Assembly (NCBI GenBank): GCA_018673255.1
Contig: JABHDC010000002.1
Location: 1 to 13,455 of the forward strand
Direction of reading: 5' to 3'
DNA from: Gemmatimonadota bacterium
Lineage (GTDB): Bacteria; Latescibacterota; UBA2968; UBA8231
Length of the DNA: 13,455 nucleotides
Part shown: positions 7,407 through 13,455 of the stretch, piece by piece
Numbering within the stretch: the first letter of the stretch is position 1
Layout of the letters: the number at the start of each line of letters is the position of its first letter
The notes under the pieces: generated by a model
The model's input: only the letters and a program-made list of their open reading frames with translations
What the model was told of the DNA's origin: nothing
Database searches by the model: none
Program-made: the position numbers and the translations under genes

Positions 7407-9115
7407 TGCTCGAGCCTTCCCAGGTCGATCACTTGTTCACCTTTCACCACGAAGGGCACGCGCAGACGCACGCTGTGAAGGACCCGCCCCTGAATCGGAC
7501 CGACGCGTCCTACGGCCGGGGTCTGTTGCAGCCAGTGACGCACGGAGCCGGGCAGTGCCGGCAGGGCAGTACCGTCGAGAGCCAGGCCCGGCACGTCTGC
7601 GATGACTTCAACGACCAGATCGTCGTTGCGCCGCGGACGCCGCAACCGCGCCAGCAACTCATCGCTGTCGCGAGGCGTTGGCTCGGGGAAACGCTCGGCG
7701 GCCCATGTCAGGGCCGAGGATCCGTTGCCAATACGGATCTGGATCGGCAGACCCCGGGCTGTAGCCGGCAGTGGCAGTTCGATCTCGACCTGCTCCCGAG
7801 GCGCCTGAAATGGATCCAGTTCGATCTGCAGTGTCATGGGGTGTCCCGGTCGAGGCGATTGGGGTTGATGTCGAGCGGCCATGATCTGGGCGACACGGAC
7901 ATCCTCCCGGATTCTGATGTCTACATGAACCGACTGCAGGTGGACATCCTCCTGACCGGACCACGTCAGCTCTGACAGGGGAGCACCCACGGCCTGCGCA
8001 GCAAACAGCGTGGCATGCAGACCGCTGAAGACCTGATTCCACTCGACCCGTCGCCCGTCCGTCAACTGCACCCGCAGATGTACATCAAGGCTGGCCAACC
8101 CCAGCAGCTTCTCCACCGATCGCAGGGCACTGTATATGACGATCTGGGTCAGGGCACCGGAGAAGGTGGCGTGGTCGACGACCTGTGCCGTCAGTGACGT
8201 CTGTGTCGAGGGTCCGTCCACGGTGACCGTCACTGGCAGCATGGCCGCTCGTTCGCCCAGAACACCAGCCACGGCGGTGGCGCGATCCTGTCGCAAGGCG
8301 CCGATTTCTTCGCCTGCAGAACCGAGAACGAATGAGGAATACCGATTCGGCAGCACGGCGTGGATCACGGTCCGGGTCATCGGCATGTCGATGGCGCCGG
8401 CCCCCAGGTAGGGGTGGCCGAATCCCAGCACGCGGTTGCCATCCACCCAGGTCACCGTACCGATGGCAGTCATGGTCAGATCGCCGCGCACCAACTGAAC
8501 GCCAAAAGAACTGCCGGGTCGCAGGGGTTCGGTTGCGGCGGTCGATGTCACTTGGCCGGCCACACCAGAGACGGGCACGAGCCCTACAGGTTCCAGAACG
8601 TCTGCGAGAAAGGCCTCCGTGGCGGCGTCAATCCCGCTGACCCACACTGGCAGGGACAGAGGAGAGAAGCCGCCCGTCGTGTGATGGCTCCGGGTAGGTG
8701 GAGAAGGCAGATCATTGGGGGGGGACAGGTCTCGTTCGAGTAACTCCAGCATCTCGCCAATTGGCGTGATGCCGCAGATCGGCTCGGATGCAAATCCCCA
8801 CCCATAGGAGACGGCGCCAATGAGTTTGCCATCTACATACACCGGAGATCCGCTCATGCCCTGAATAATCCCGGTCTGTTCCAGATTGGCCCCCGACAGG
8901 CGCGCCAGGATCAGATCACGGCCCGGGTGCATGGCATTGTTCTGGACGCCGAGGATCTCCACACCAAAGGAATCGACCTGTGTGCCCTGCAACACGCAGT
9001 AGCCGATGCCCCGCTGGCCGGGCACCAGCGCATCAGGGGCAAGAGTCTGTGGTGCGGGGAGGACGGGCGCGCTCAGCAGGACCAAGCTGAAGAGCGTCAC
9101 CCACCACTTCGTCAC
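7403..9115 (-). CDS. Exported SpoIVB-like peptidase S55 homologue with motifs in permuted order
   Basis: A 570-residue product (GTG start). Residues 1-22 form a signal peptide (VTKWWVTLFSLVLLSAPVLP). The S55 hallmark is GIIQGMSGSPVYVDGKLIGA, with the likely nucleophile Ser at about residue 88, followed by EPICGITPI. A second conserved block, GTVTWVDGNRVLGFGHPY (His about 234), then ALRQDRATAVAGVLG, matches the part of SpoIVB that normally precedes the Ser motif. The order is therefore swapped. The last 300 or so residues look like beta-sandwich domains of unknown role. S55 in Bacillus is a serine protease of sporulation signalling, but nothing else here suggests sporulation. The start is uncertain: a TTG at 9151 would extend the gene by 12 residues, but that stretch includes a TTA codon unlike the rest and spoils the short n-region. 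Neither start has a good Shine-Dalgarno. Confidence 0.88.
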   Translation of the reverse strand: MTKWWVTLFSLVLLSAPVLPAPQTLAPDALVPGQRGIGYCVLQGTQVDSFGVEILGVQNNAMHPGRDLILARLSGANLEQTGIIQGMSGSPVYVDGKLIGAVSYGWGFASEPICGITPIGEMLELLERDLSPPNDLPSPPTRSHHTTGGFSPLSLPVWVSGIDAATEAFLADVLEPVGLVPVSGVAGQVTSTAATEPLRPGSSFGVQLVRGDLTMTAIGTVTWVDGNRVLGFGHPYLGAGAIDMPMTRTVIHAVLPNRYSSFVLGSAGEEIGALRQDRATAVAGVLGERAAMLPVTVTVDGPSTQTSLTAQVVDHATFSGALTQIVIYSALRSVEKLLGLASLDVHLRVQLTDGRRVEWNQVFSGLHATLFAAQAVGAPLSELTWSGQEDVHLQSVHVDIRIREDVRVAQIMAARHQPQSPRPGHPMTLQIELDPFQAPREQVEIELPLPATARGLPIQIRIGNGSSALTWAAERFPEPTPRDSDELLARLRRPRRNDDLVVEVIADVPGLALDGTALPALPGSVRHWLQQTPAVGRVGPIQGRVLHSVRLRVPFVVKGEQVIDLGRLEQ

Positions 9116-9183
9116 ATCTGGGACTTTCGATGGTAACTCACTGTGCCGCAATCAGCTAGCTCTCTGAAAGGAGGGAATTCGAG

Positions 9184-9212
9184 AATGTAGCCGGTGCTCC
9201 TGCCTTCGTCAA
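9184..9212 (-). promoter_or_regulatory. Sigma70-like promoter for the S55-propeller-rib operon
   Basis: On the minus strand there is a -35 TTGACG (plus-strand 9207-9212), a 17-base spacer, and a -10 TACATT (9184-9189). The matches to consensus are 5/6 and 4/6. Transcription would begin near 9177, about 60 bases before the GTG start of the S55 gene. Confidence 0.55.
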
Positions 9213-9233
9213 CGATGCGGGGAGGCCTCAATT

Positions 9234-9277
9234 TTGCATGTTTAGCACCAGTATTGCACAAATTGGATCATTGCATG
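9234..9277 (+). repeat. Phased TTGCA elements
   Basis: TTGCATG occurs at 9234-9240 and again at 9271-9277, with the related TTGCACA at 9254-9260 between them. The spacings are 20 and 17 bases, roughly two helical turns or slightly less. They could be regulator sites between the two promoters. The evidence is only the repetition. Confidence 0.3.
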
Positions 9278-9290
9278 AGGCCAAGCTCCC

Positions 9291-9320
9291 TTGACACTTC
9301 AGTGTCTAAAACGGTAATCT
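9291..9320 (+). promoter_or_regulatory. Sigma70-like promoter for the ATPase-HD-ftsY operon
   Basis: A perfect -35 TTGACA (9291-9296), an 18-base spacer and a weak -10 TAATCT (9315-9320). Transcription would start near 9327, leaving an untranslated leader of about 90 bases before the ATG at 9416. The -35 overlaps a palindrome, which suggests repression or activation at this site. Confidence 0.5.
9293..9306. promoter_or_regulatory. Palindrome GACACT-TC-AGTGTC, operator candidate
   Basis: A perfect 6-bp inverted repeat with a 2-base centre overlaps four bases of the -35 box of the plus-strand promoter. The position fits a repressor operator for a dimeric regulator. No candidate regulator gene is in the window. 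Confidence 0.45.
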
Positions 9321-9415
9321 TCATAGGTTTAGCACCGCTCATGCCGTCTTCGCTGGAGCATTCTTCATGTGCCGAGGGGATGGCAAGCTCTGCCGCACAG
9401 CTGACGTGGATGGTG

Positions 9416-10228
9416 ATGTACGAGGCCTACTGGGGACTCACCGACAAACCCTTCGAGAATACGCCCGATCCACGGTTCCTCTTTCACAGTGAGGAACTGA
9501 GGGATCTGTACACCCGCTTGCTCTACACATTGCAGAGCAGACACGGGGCGGCGATGCTCACCGGGGATTCTGGCTGCGGCAAGACGATGGTCGCTCGGTC
9601 CCTGCTGCACGAACTGGATGCCTCCAGGACGGAAATTGCCTTGATGAGCAATCCCTGTCGGGATGGGGATCAGTTCCTGAATGAGATTCTATATCAGCTG
9701 GGCGACGACCTTCCCACCGAGCCGGACCGCCAACGGACCGTGCATCGGATTCACGAGATCGTCTATGACGCCCACTCGCAGGGCAAAGAGACGATCGTTG
9801 TCGTGGATGAGGCTCAACTGCTGCAGGAGGACAGCATCTTTGAAGAGATGCGTCTGCTGCTGAACCTGCAACTGGACGATGCCTTCCTGATCACGTTGCT
9901 ACTCGTTGGCCAGGGTGCACTGGGTGAACGGATTCGGAAACACGGCGGTCTCGACCAGCGTATCGCCACACGTGGCGTCGTGCGTCCATTTCATATTGAA
10001 GACACGCGCCAATACATCGACTTCCGGCTCACCACGGCAGGGCGTCAGGAGCCGATTTTCCACCCTGAGGCGATCGACCTGATCCACGAATACACATCCG
10101 GCGTGCCTCGCAAGATCAACAACATCTGCGATATCGCCCTTGTGATCGGTTTCAGCCGGAAGCTCGACAGCATCGATGCCGACTGGGCGCAACGACTTAT
10201 CGAAGCGGAGCGCGGCGATGGCTCTTAG
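9416..10228 (+). CDS. ExeA/GspA-type AAA ATPase
   Basis: A 270-residue cytoplasmic P-loop ATPase of the ExeA-like (AAA_22) group. It opens with the family signature MYEAYWGLTDKPFENTPDPRFLF. Walker A is TGDSGCGKT (about 49-57), Walker B is IVVVDEAQ (127-134), a sensor-1-like LLLVGQ lies at 161-166, and the sensor-2 region is SGVPRKINNI (about 228-237). The ATG at 9416 is chosen because that signature is where such proteins begin. Further in-frame codons upstream to 9194 read as non-coding. The Shine-Dalgarno is weak. Relatives power or assemble type II secretion (ExeA), exopolysaccharide or pilus systems, often with a peptidoglycan-binding C-terminus. Here there is no such C-terminus and no transmembrane segment, so it cannot span the envelope alone. 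It overlaps the HD-GYP-like gene by 11 bp, so the two probably work together. Confidence 0.9.
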   Translation: MYEAYWGLTDKPFENTPDPRFLFHSEELRDLYTRLLYTLQSRHGAAMLTGDSGCGKTMVARSLLHELDASRTEIALMSNPCRDGDQFLNEILYQLGDDLPTEPDRQRTVHRIHEIVYDAHSQGKETIVVVDEAQLLQEDSIFEEMRLLLNLQLDDAFLITLLLVGQGALGERIRKHGGLDQRIATRGVVRPFHIEDTRQYIDFRLTTAGRQEPIFHPEAIDLIHEYTSGVPRKINNICDIALVIGFSRKLDSIDADWAQRLIEAERGDGS

Positions 10229-11321
10229 GATGAGCCAGATGCTGCGTTCATCGAGACAAGCCCGGCACCTGCCTTCGCCCACTTCTCCGGTTCTGCCACC
10301 GCCGCCGCTGCCGCCGCCTGAAGCGGAAGCGGGTGAGCTGCTCCAGCCGGTTGAAGAACAGCCGGCGACGGACACCGTAGTTGCCGAGCAGATCCCCTCG
10401 GATGCACCGCCCGAAACAGCAACCGAAGACAATCCTGCCCGCACTGTCTTTGACGACCTCACCCAGGCGGCCGCCTCGATCTTCGCTGCTGCTGAAGCAG
10501 ATGCAGCGCCTGAGGCCCCAATGGTCGTGGCTGCTGTGCGCGCGGCGCTCCATTCGCTGGAGTCAGGCGACCAATTGCTGACCGAGACGGTACGGCGTCG
10601 TTCCGAGGCCGATTCCTGGTCACACCGATCTGCCAATGTCGCCATCATGGCCATGCGGCTGGGGCGTGGCGTCCACTTTGACGAGCGACGCAATCTGGCC
10701 CTGGGGTTGTGTGGCCTCATGCATGATCTGGGCATGCTCACTGTTCCTGAAGAGGTATTGAGCGCCAATCGTCTCAGCCCCGAGCAACTCAAAAGTCTGC
10801 GGCAGCACCCGGTAGAATCGCAGCGCATCGTGCGGACCTTTGGCAAGGCCTTCGATTGGATTGCCAAGGTGGTCGTACAGGTCCACGAACGGCATGATGG
10901 CAGTGGGTATCCCATGGGACTGGTTGGAGAGGAAATCCACGAATTCGCCCGCATCATCGGCCTTGTCGATACCTATGAGGCCATGGCGCAACCGAGAGCC
11001 GATCGGCAGGCGCGCGTCGTCTACAATGCCCTGAAGGAGATCATCGATCAGCGCAACAGCCTCTTCGAGCGTTCGCTGATCAAGGCGCTGATCGACATCG
11101 TTTCCATCTTTCCCCTCGGGTCTCTCGTCAAGCTCAACAATGGCGAGATCGGCCGTGTCGTGGGAACCAGCAGACTCCATCCCACGCGCCCCACGGTGGA
11201 CATCCTCGTCGATCCACGGGGCCGCCGTCTGCCCGAAGCCCGACTGCTCAATCTGCAGGATGAGCCGATGCTCTACATCGTCGACCCGGCCATCGAGGAA
11301 GGCGTCCTCACGCGCAGCTGA
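10218..11321 (+). CDS. HD-GYP-like phosphohydrolase-fold protein with Pro/Ala-rich N-terminus
   Basis: A 367-residue protein. Residues 1-16 are basic, and about 19-100 are Pro-, Glu- and Ala-rich low complexity with a PPPPLPPP run, probably disordered. About 103-297 is an HD-GYP domain: MHDLG (H169, D170), RQHPVESQRIV (H197), VHERHDGSGYP (223-232) and VDTYEAM (D251). Canonical HDIGK reads HDLGM and canonical HHE reads VHE, so two usual active-site residues are changed. HD-GYP enzymes hydrolyse cyclic di-GMP; whether this one does is open. A C-terminal beta-rich module (about 299-355, SLVKLNNGEIGRVVG, DILVDPRG) is often seen after such domains. The ATG at 10218 has GGAG 7 bases upstream. Alternative ATGs at 10230 and 10239 are possible. 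There are no membrane segments and no sensor domain. Confidence 0.88.
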   Translation: MALRMSQMLRSSRQARHLPSPTSPVLPPPPLPPPEAEAGELLQPVEEQPATDTVVAEQIPSDAPPETATEDNPARTVFDDLTQAAASIFAAAEADAAPEAPMVVAAVRAALHSLESGDQLLTETVRRRSEADSWSHRSANVAIMAMRLGRGVHFDERRNLALGLCGLMHDLGMLTVPEEVLSANRLSPEQLKSLRQHPVESQRIVRTFGKAFDWIAKVVVQVHERHDGSGYPMGLVGEEIHEFARIIGLVDTYEAMAQPRADRQARVVYNALKEIIDQRNSLFERSLIKALIDIVSIFPLGSLVKLNNGEIGRVVGTSRLHPTRPTVDILVDPRGRRLPEARLLNLQDEPMLYIVDPAIEEGVLTRS

Positions 11322-12238
11322 TGGCAGGTTTCTTCGATCGCATTCGCACTGGCTTGTCGCGCACCCGCGAGGCTCTGGCCGGGCGCATCGCTACAGCCGT
11401 CGGCAATCGTCGCCTCGATGATGACGTTCTGGATGAGATCGAGGAGATCCTCATCACGGCTGATGTGGGACTGGAAACGGCCGTGGCTGTCACTGACGGC
11501 CTGCGTGAACGAGCCGGCAATGCCCCCGCCGACGCGGATGTCTTCGAATTGTTGCAGGCCGAACTGGAATCCTGTCTGCTGTCGCCGACCGACACTGCAC
11601 TTGAATCGCTACCGGCTCGACCCTACGTGGTCCTCGTTGTGGGCGTGAATGGCGTTGGCAAGACGACGACGATCGGCAAACTCGCTCAACGCCACACTGA
11701 GGCGGGTCACAAGGTCCTGCTGGCCGCCTGTGACACGTTCCGTGCCGGCGCCGTTGCCCAGCTTGATGTATGGGCGCAGCGGGCTGGTGTGGAGATCATT
11801 CGTGCCCAGCAGGGCGCTGATCCGGCGGCCGTCGCCTACGATGCGCTGGAGGCAGCCAGGTCCCGTGGTGTGGATGTGGTCTTCGTCGACACGGCTGGGC
11901 GCCTGCACAACAAGGTGAATCTGATGGAGGAGCTGAAGAAGGTGCGGCGTTCGATCGCCCGGCAGTGTGAAGGCGCGCCACACGATACGCTTCTCGTCGT
12001 CGACGCCACGACTGGACAGAATGCGCTCAATCAGGCGCAGCAATTCCACGAGACGGTGGGGTTGACCGGTCTCGTGCTGACCAAGCTGGATGGCACGGCG
12101 CGTGGCGGCATCGCCTTCGCGTTGGGGCGCCAGACAGGGGTCCCGATTCGATGGATCGGGGTGGGCGAAACGATCGAAGATCTGCAGCCGTTCGATGGCA
12201 GAGATTTCGTTCGTGCACTACTCGACCGGGACGCCTAG
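11321..12238 (+). CDS. ftsY: Signal recognition particle receptor FtsY
   Basis: FtsY is the SRP receptor GTPase that delivers ribosome-nascent chain complexes to SecYEG at the inner membrane. Its 305 residues cover the N and G domains with almost no acidic A domain, the short form common outside enterobacteria. The N domain starts MAGFFDRIRTGLSRTREAL, an amphipathic membrane-contacting start. GTPase motifs are GVNGVGKTTTIGKLA (108-122), DTFRAGAVAQL (138-148), DTAGRLHNK (190-198) and TKLDGTARGG (254-263). The start overlaps the upstream stop as TGATG with no strong nearby Shine-Dalgarno, so translation probably depends on reinitiation from the HD-GYP-like gene. Linkage of ftsY to an HD-GYP gene is not standard. 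Confidence 0.97.
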   Translation: MAGFFDRIRTGLSRTREALAGRIATAVGNRRLDDDVLDEIEEILITADVGLETAVAVTDGLRERAGNAPADADVFELLQAELESCLLSPTDTALESLPARPYVVLVVGVNGVGKTTTIGKLAQRHTEAGHKVLLAACDTFRAGAVAQLDVWAQRAGVEIIRAQQGADPAAVAYDALEAARSRGVDVVFVDTAGRLHNKVNLMEELKKVRRSIARQCEGAPHDTLLVVDATTGQNALNQAQQFHETVGLTGLVLTKLDGTARGGIAFALGRQTGVPIRWIGVGETIEDLQPFDGRDFVRALLDRDA

Positions 12239-12320
12239 GAGCCAGTCCCGGTATCCCATTTGGGCTGCGTTCGCGTCATTGCCTGCCATAGCCAATACCC
12301 GGACAGGCTCCCAGCACCAG
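12239..12320. other. Convergent ftsY/queG gap
   Basis: 82 bases between two convergent stop codons. I see no hairpin followed by a T-run on either strand. There is only a short CCCATTTGGG palindrome and distant GCCTG/CAGGC arms, so any termination here is not obviously intrinsic. Confidence 0.5.
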
Positions 12321-13455
12321 CTACGATCCACCGGCGTGGTTGGCGCACACAGCCAGCGCTGCATCGATCTCCTCAACGACTGATCCATCAGCTTCACCCG
12401 GTCGCGCCTTCTGCAGAGCGATCCGCGCTGCCTCACCGCCGATGTGGCCCAGGGCCCAGGCCACGTGACCGCGCACCAATGCTTCTGGCTCATTGAGCAG
12501 CACTCGCGCCAGCACCCTCAGCGCGCCGGTCCCTCCCACATTGCCCAGGGCGACGGCCACATTGCGAAGCAGGCCCCGACGCTTCGTTCGCTTCACCGGG
12601 TGTTGCCGGAAGTGATCGCGAAACCCGACCTCATCCAATTCCATCAGTGACAGCAGGTCCGGTGTGGCCAGCTCCATGCGTCGGCTTAACTCCTCTACTC
12701 GCGGCGATGGTGCCCGGCCATTCCATGGGCACACCTGCTGGCAGACATCGCAGCCGAAGATCCAGTCGCCCATGGAACTGCGCAGATGTCGTGGGATGGG
12801 TCCGCGCAACTCAATCGTCAGATACGAGATACACCGCCTCGCGTCCAGGACATACGCCTCGGGAAATGCCTCGGTTGGGCAGGCATCCAGACAGCGGGTA
12901 CACGTACCGCAGTGATCAGTCGCCGGTTCGTCGCGCGCCAACCGGGCGGTACTGATGATCTCAGCCAGAAAGAATGTGGAGCCACGTCGCTTGTTGATGA
13001 GGCACGTGTTCTTCCCCCACCAGCCCAGACCCGCCATCTGCGCCAATTCGCGTTCCAGGACCGGCGCCGTGTCGACGAAACAGCGTCCCTGCGTCGTCGG
13101 GTCGATCTCTTCTTTCAGGAAATCGAGCAGCTGTCGCGCGCGCGCGGCGATGATATCGTGGTAGTCATCACCCAGCGCATAGGCGGCGATGCGCCCGGTA
13201 GGTGCGACGTCAGCAGGGGGGCCAGATGAGGCGATGGTTGAAGCGGCGGCCGCACGCGTCGTTGGCCCGGTGACGTTCGGGTAGTGCATGCCCAGACAGA
13301 TGACACTGTCAGCATCTTCGACCAGGCGTTGGGGCTCACGCCGTCGGTCCATGGCCCGTTCGAGATAGCCCATGCGTCCGGCGTAGCCGAGAGCGATCCA
13401 ACGGGCATAGTAGTCGGCGGCGGCCAGTGGATCGGCCGGCGTGACACCAAACAGG
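12321..13455 (-). CDS. queG: Epoxyqueuosine reductase QueG (5' end outside window)
   Basis: QueG is the cobalamin- and iron-sulfur-dependent enzyme that reduces epoxyqueuosine to queuosine at the wobble base of GUN-anticodon tRNAs. About 378 codons are present. The reading frame is open to the right edge, and the first visible residues (LFGVTPADPLAAADYYARW) are the usual N-terminal region, so only some 20 or so codons should be missing. Motifs are VICLGMHYPN, DTAPVLERELAQMAGLGWWGKNT with the catalytic Asp, and the two ferredoxin-like clusters CGTCTRCLDACPT and CDVCQQVCPWN with an upstream RRCISYLTIE. The last 90 or so residues are HEAT-type helical repeats (LLRNVAVALGNVGG, VRGHVAWALGHIGG), as in long-form QueG. 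It is convergent with ftsY, and nothing nearby is related to queuosine. Confidence 0.95.
   Translation of the reverse strand, partial: LFGVTPADPLAAADYYARWIALGYAGRMGYLERAMDRRREPQRLVEDADSVICLGMHYPNVTGPTTRAAAASTIASSGPPADVAPTGRIAAYALGDDYHDIIAARARQLLDFLKEEIDPTTQGRCFVDTAPVLERELAQMAGLGWWGKNTCLINKRRGSTFFLAEIISTARLARDEPATDHCGTCTRCLDACPTEAFPEAYVLDARRCISYLTIELRGPIPRHLRSSMGDWIFGCDVCQQVCPWNGRAPSPRVEELSRRMELATPDLLSLMELDEVGFRDHFRQHPVKRTKRRGLLRNVAVALGNVGGTGALRVLARVLLNEPEALVRGHVAWALGHIGGEAARIALQKARPGEADGSVVEEIDAALAVCANHAGGS

Larger units (their letters stand above)
9240..9336 (+). repeat. Direct repeat GTTTAGCACC (two copies, 87 bp apart)
   Basis: Exact 10-base copies at 9240-9249 and 9327-9336 flank the plus-strand promoter candidate. 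The second copy sits at the predicted transcription start. A DNA-binding protein could use the pair, for example by looping. Chance identity is possible. Confidence 0.35.
9116..9415. promoter_or_regulatory. Divergent intergenic control region
   Basis: These 300 bases separate the minus-strand S55-rib unit from the plus-strand ATPase-HD-ftsY unit. The central part, about 9230-9330, is clearly poorer in GC than its surroundings. It holds a promoter candidate for each direction, a 14-base palindrome on the plus-strand -35 box, a direct repeat and three TTGCA-type elements, all listed separately. I found no gene. A reading frame continuous with the ATPase runs back to 9194, but it lacks the family's start and looks non-coding. 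Confidence 0.7.

Noticed and set aside
9170..9190. GGAGGG followed by ATG-TAG on the plus strand, a start-stop mini-ORF
   Set aside because: It lies upstream of the plus-strand promoter candidate, and the ATGTA overlaps the -10 of the opposite promoter, so it would probably not be transcribed in that direction. Chance is the simplest reading.
9194..9415. 74-codon N-terminal extension of the ATPase in the same frame
   Set aside because: The ExeA family begins at the MYEAYWGL signature at 9416. The upstream codons lie over the promoter candidate and have AT-rich, repeat-containing composition unlike coding sequence here.
12239..12320. Possible bidirectional terminator between ftsY and queG
   Set aside because: The arms are only 4-5 bp with large loops or no T-run, so this falls below what I would call a terminator.

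Overview
This window looks like a piece of chromosome from a GC-rich (roughly 60 percent, by eye), double-membrane bacterium. It holds ten genuine protein genes packed end to end. I see no tRNA, rRNA, CRISPR array, insertion sequence or phage signature. The SecA fragment has an insertion before Walker A and an 'EMATGEGKT' Walker A context. From memory these resemble SecA of the Bacteroidota/FCB side of the tree, but several other SecA motifs are divergent, so an under-sampled FCB-like or neighbouring phylum is only a guess.

Layout. Positions 1-9115 are on the minus strand. In transcription order they encode a secreted S55 (SpoIVB-like) peptidase homologue, a secreted seven-bladed beta-propeller protein, ribD, ribE, ribBA, ribH and nusB, and then, after a 228-bp gap, the 5' part of secA. 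From the S55 gene to nusB nearly every junction overlaps or is within 15 bp, which suggests one transcription unit. The exception is the ribE/ribBA junction, which holds a strong intrinsic terminator. A divergent control region at 9116-9415 has a sigma70-like promoter candidate in each direction. Positions 9416-12238 are on the plus strand: an ExeA-type AAA ATPase, an HD-GYP-like protein and ftsY, all overlapping. Convergent to these, queG (epoxyqueuosine reductase) enters from the right edge on the minus strand and is truncated at its 5' end.

How the genes fit together. ribD, ribE, ribBA and ribH cover the riboflavin pathway from GTP to riboflavin, apart from the phosphatase step. nusB follows, as in many bacteria. 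SecA and FtsY belong to the Sec and SRP export routes, and the two leading genes of the rib unit encode Sec-type exported proteins.

Most notable points. (1) The S55-like protein carries its serine motif before its histidine motif, the reverse of SpoIVB, which looks like a circular permutation. (2) The RibB half of RibBA lacks most of the acidic active-site signature while the RibA half is intact. (3) An intrinsic terminator sits inside the riboflavin operon, and ribBA has no Shine-Dalgarno sequence. (4) Two exported-protein genes are translationally coupled to ribD. (5) The HD-GYP-like protein has an altered metal site and is co-transcribed with an ExeA-type ATPase and ftsY. (6) SecA is altered in normally near-invariant motifs. 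No complete defence or mobile system is visible.
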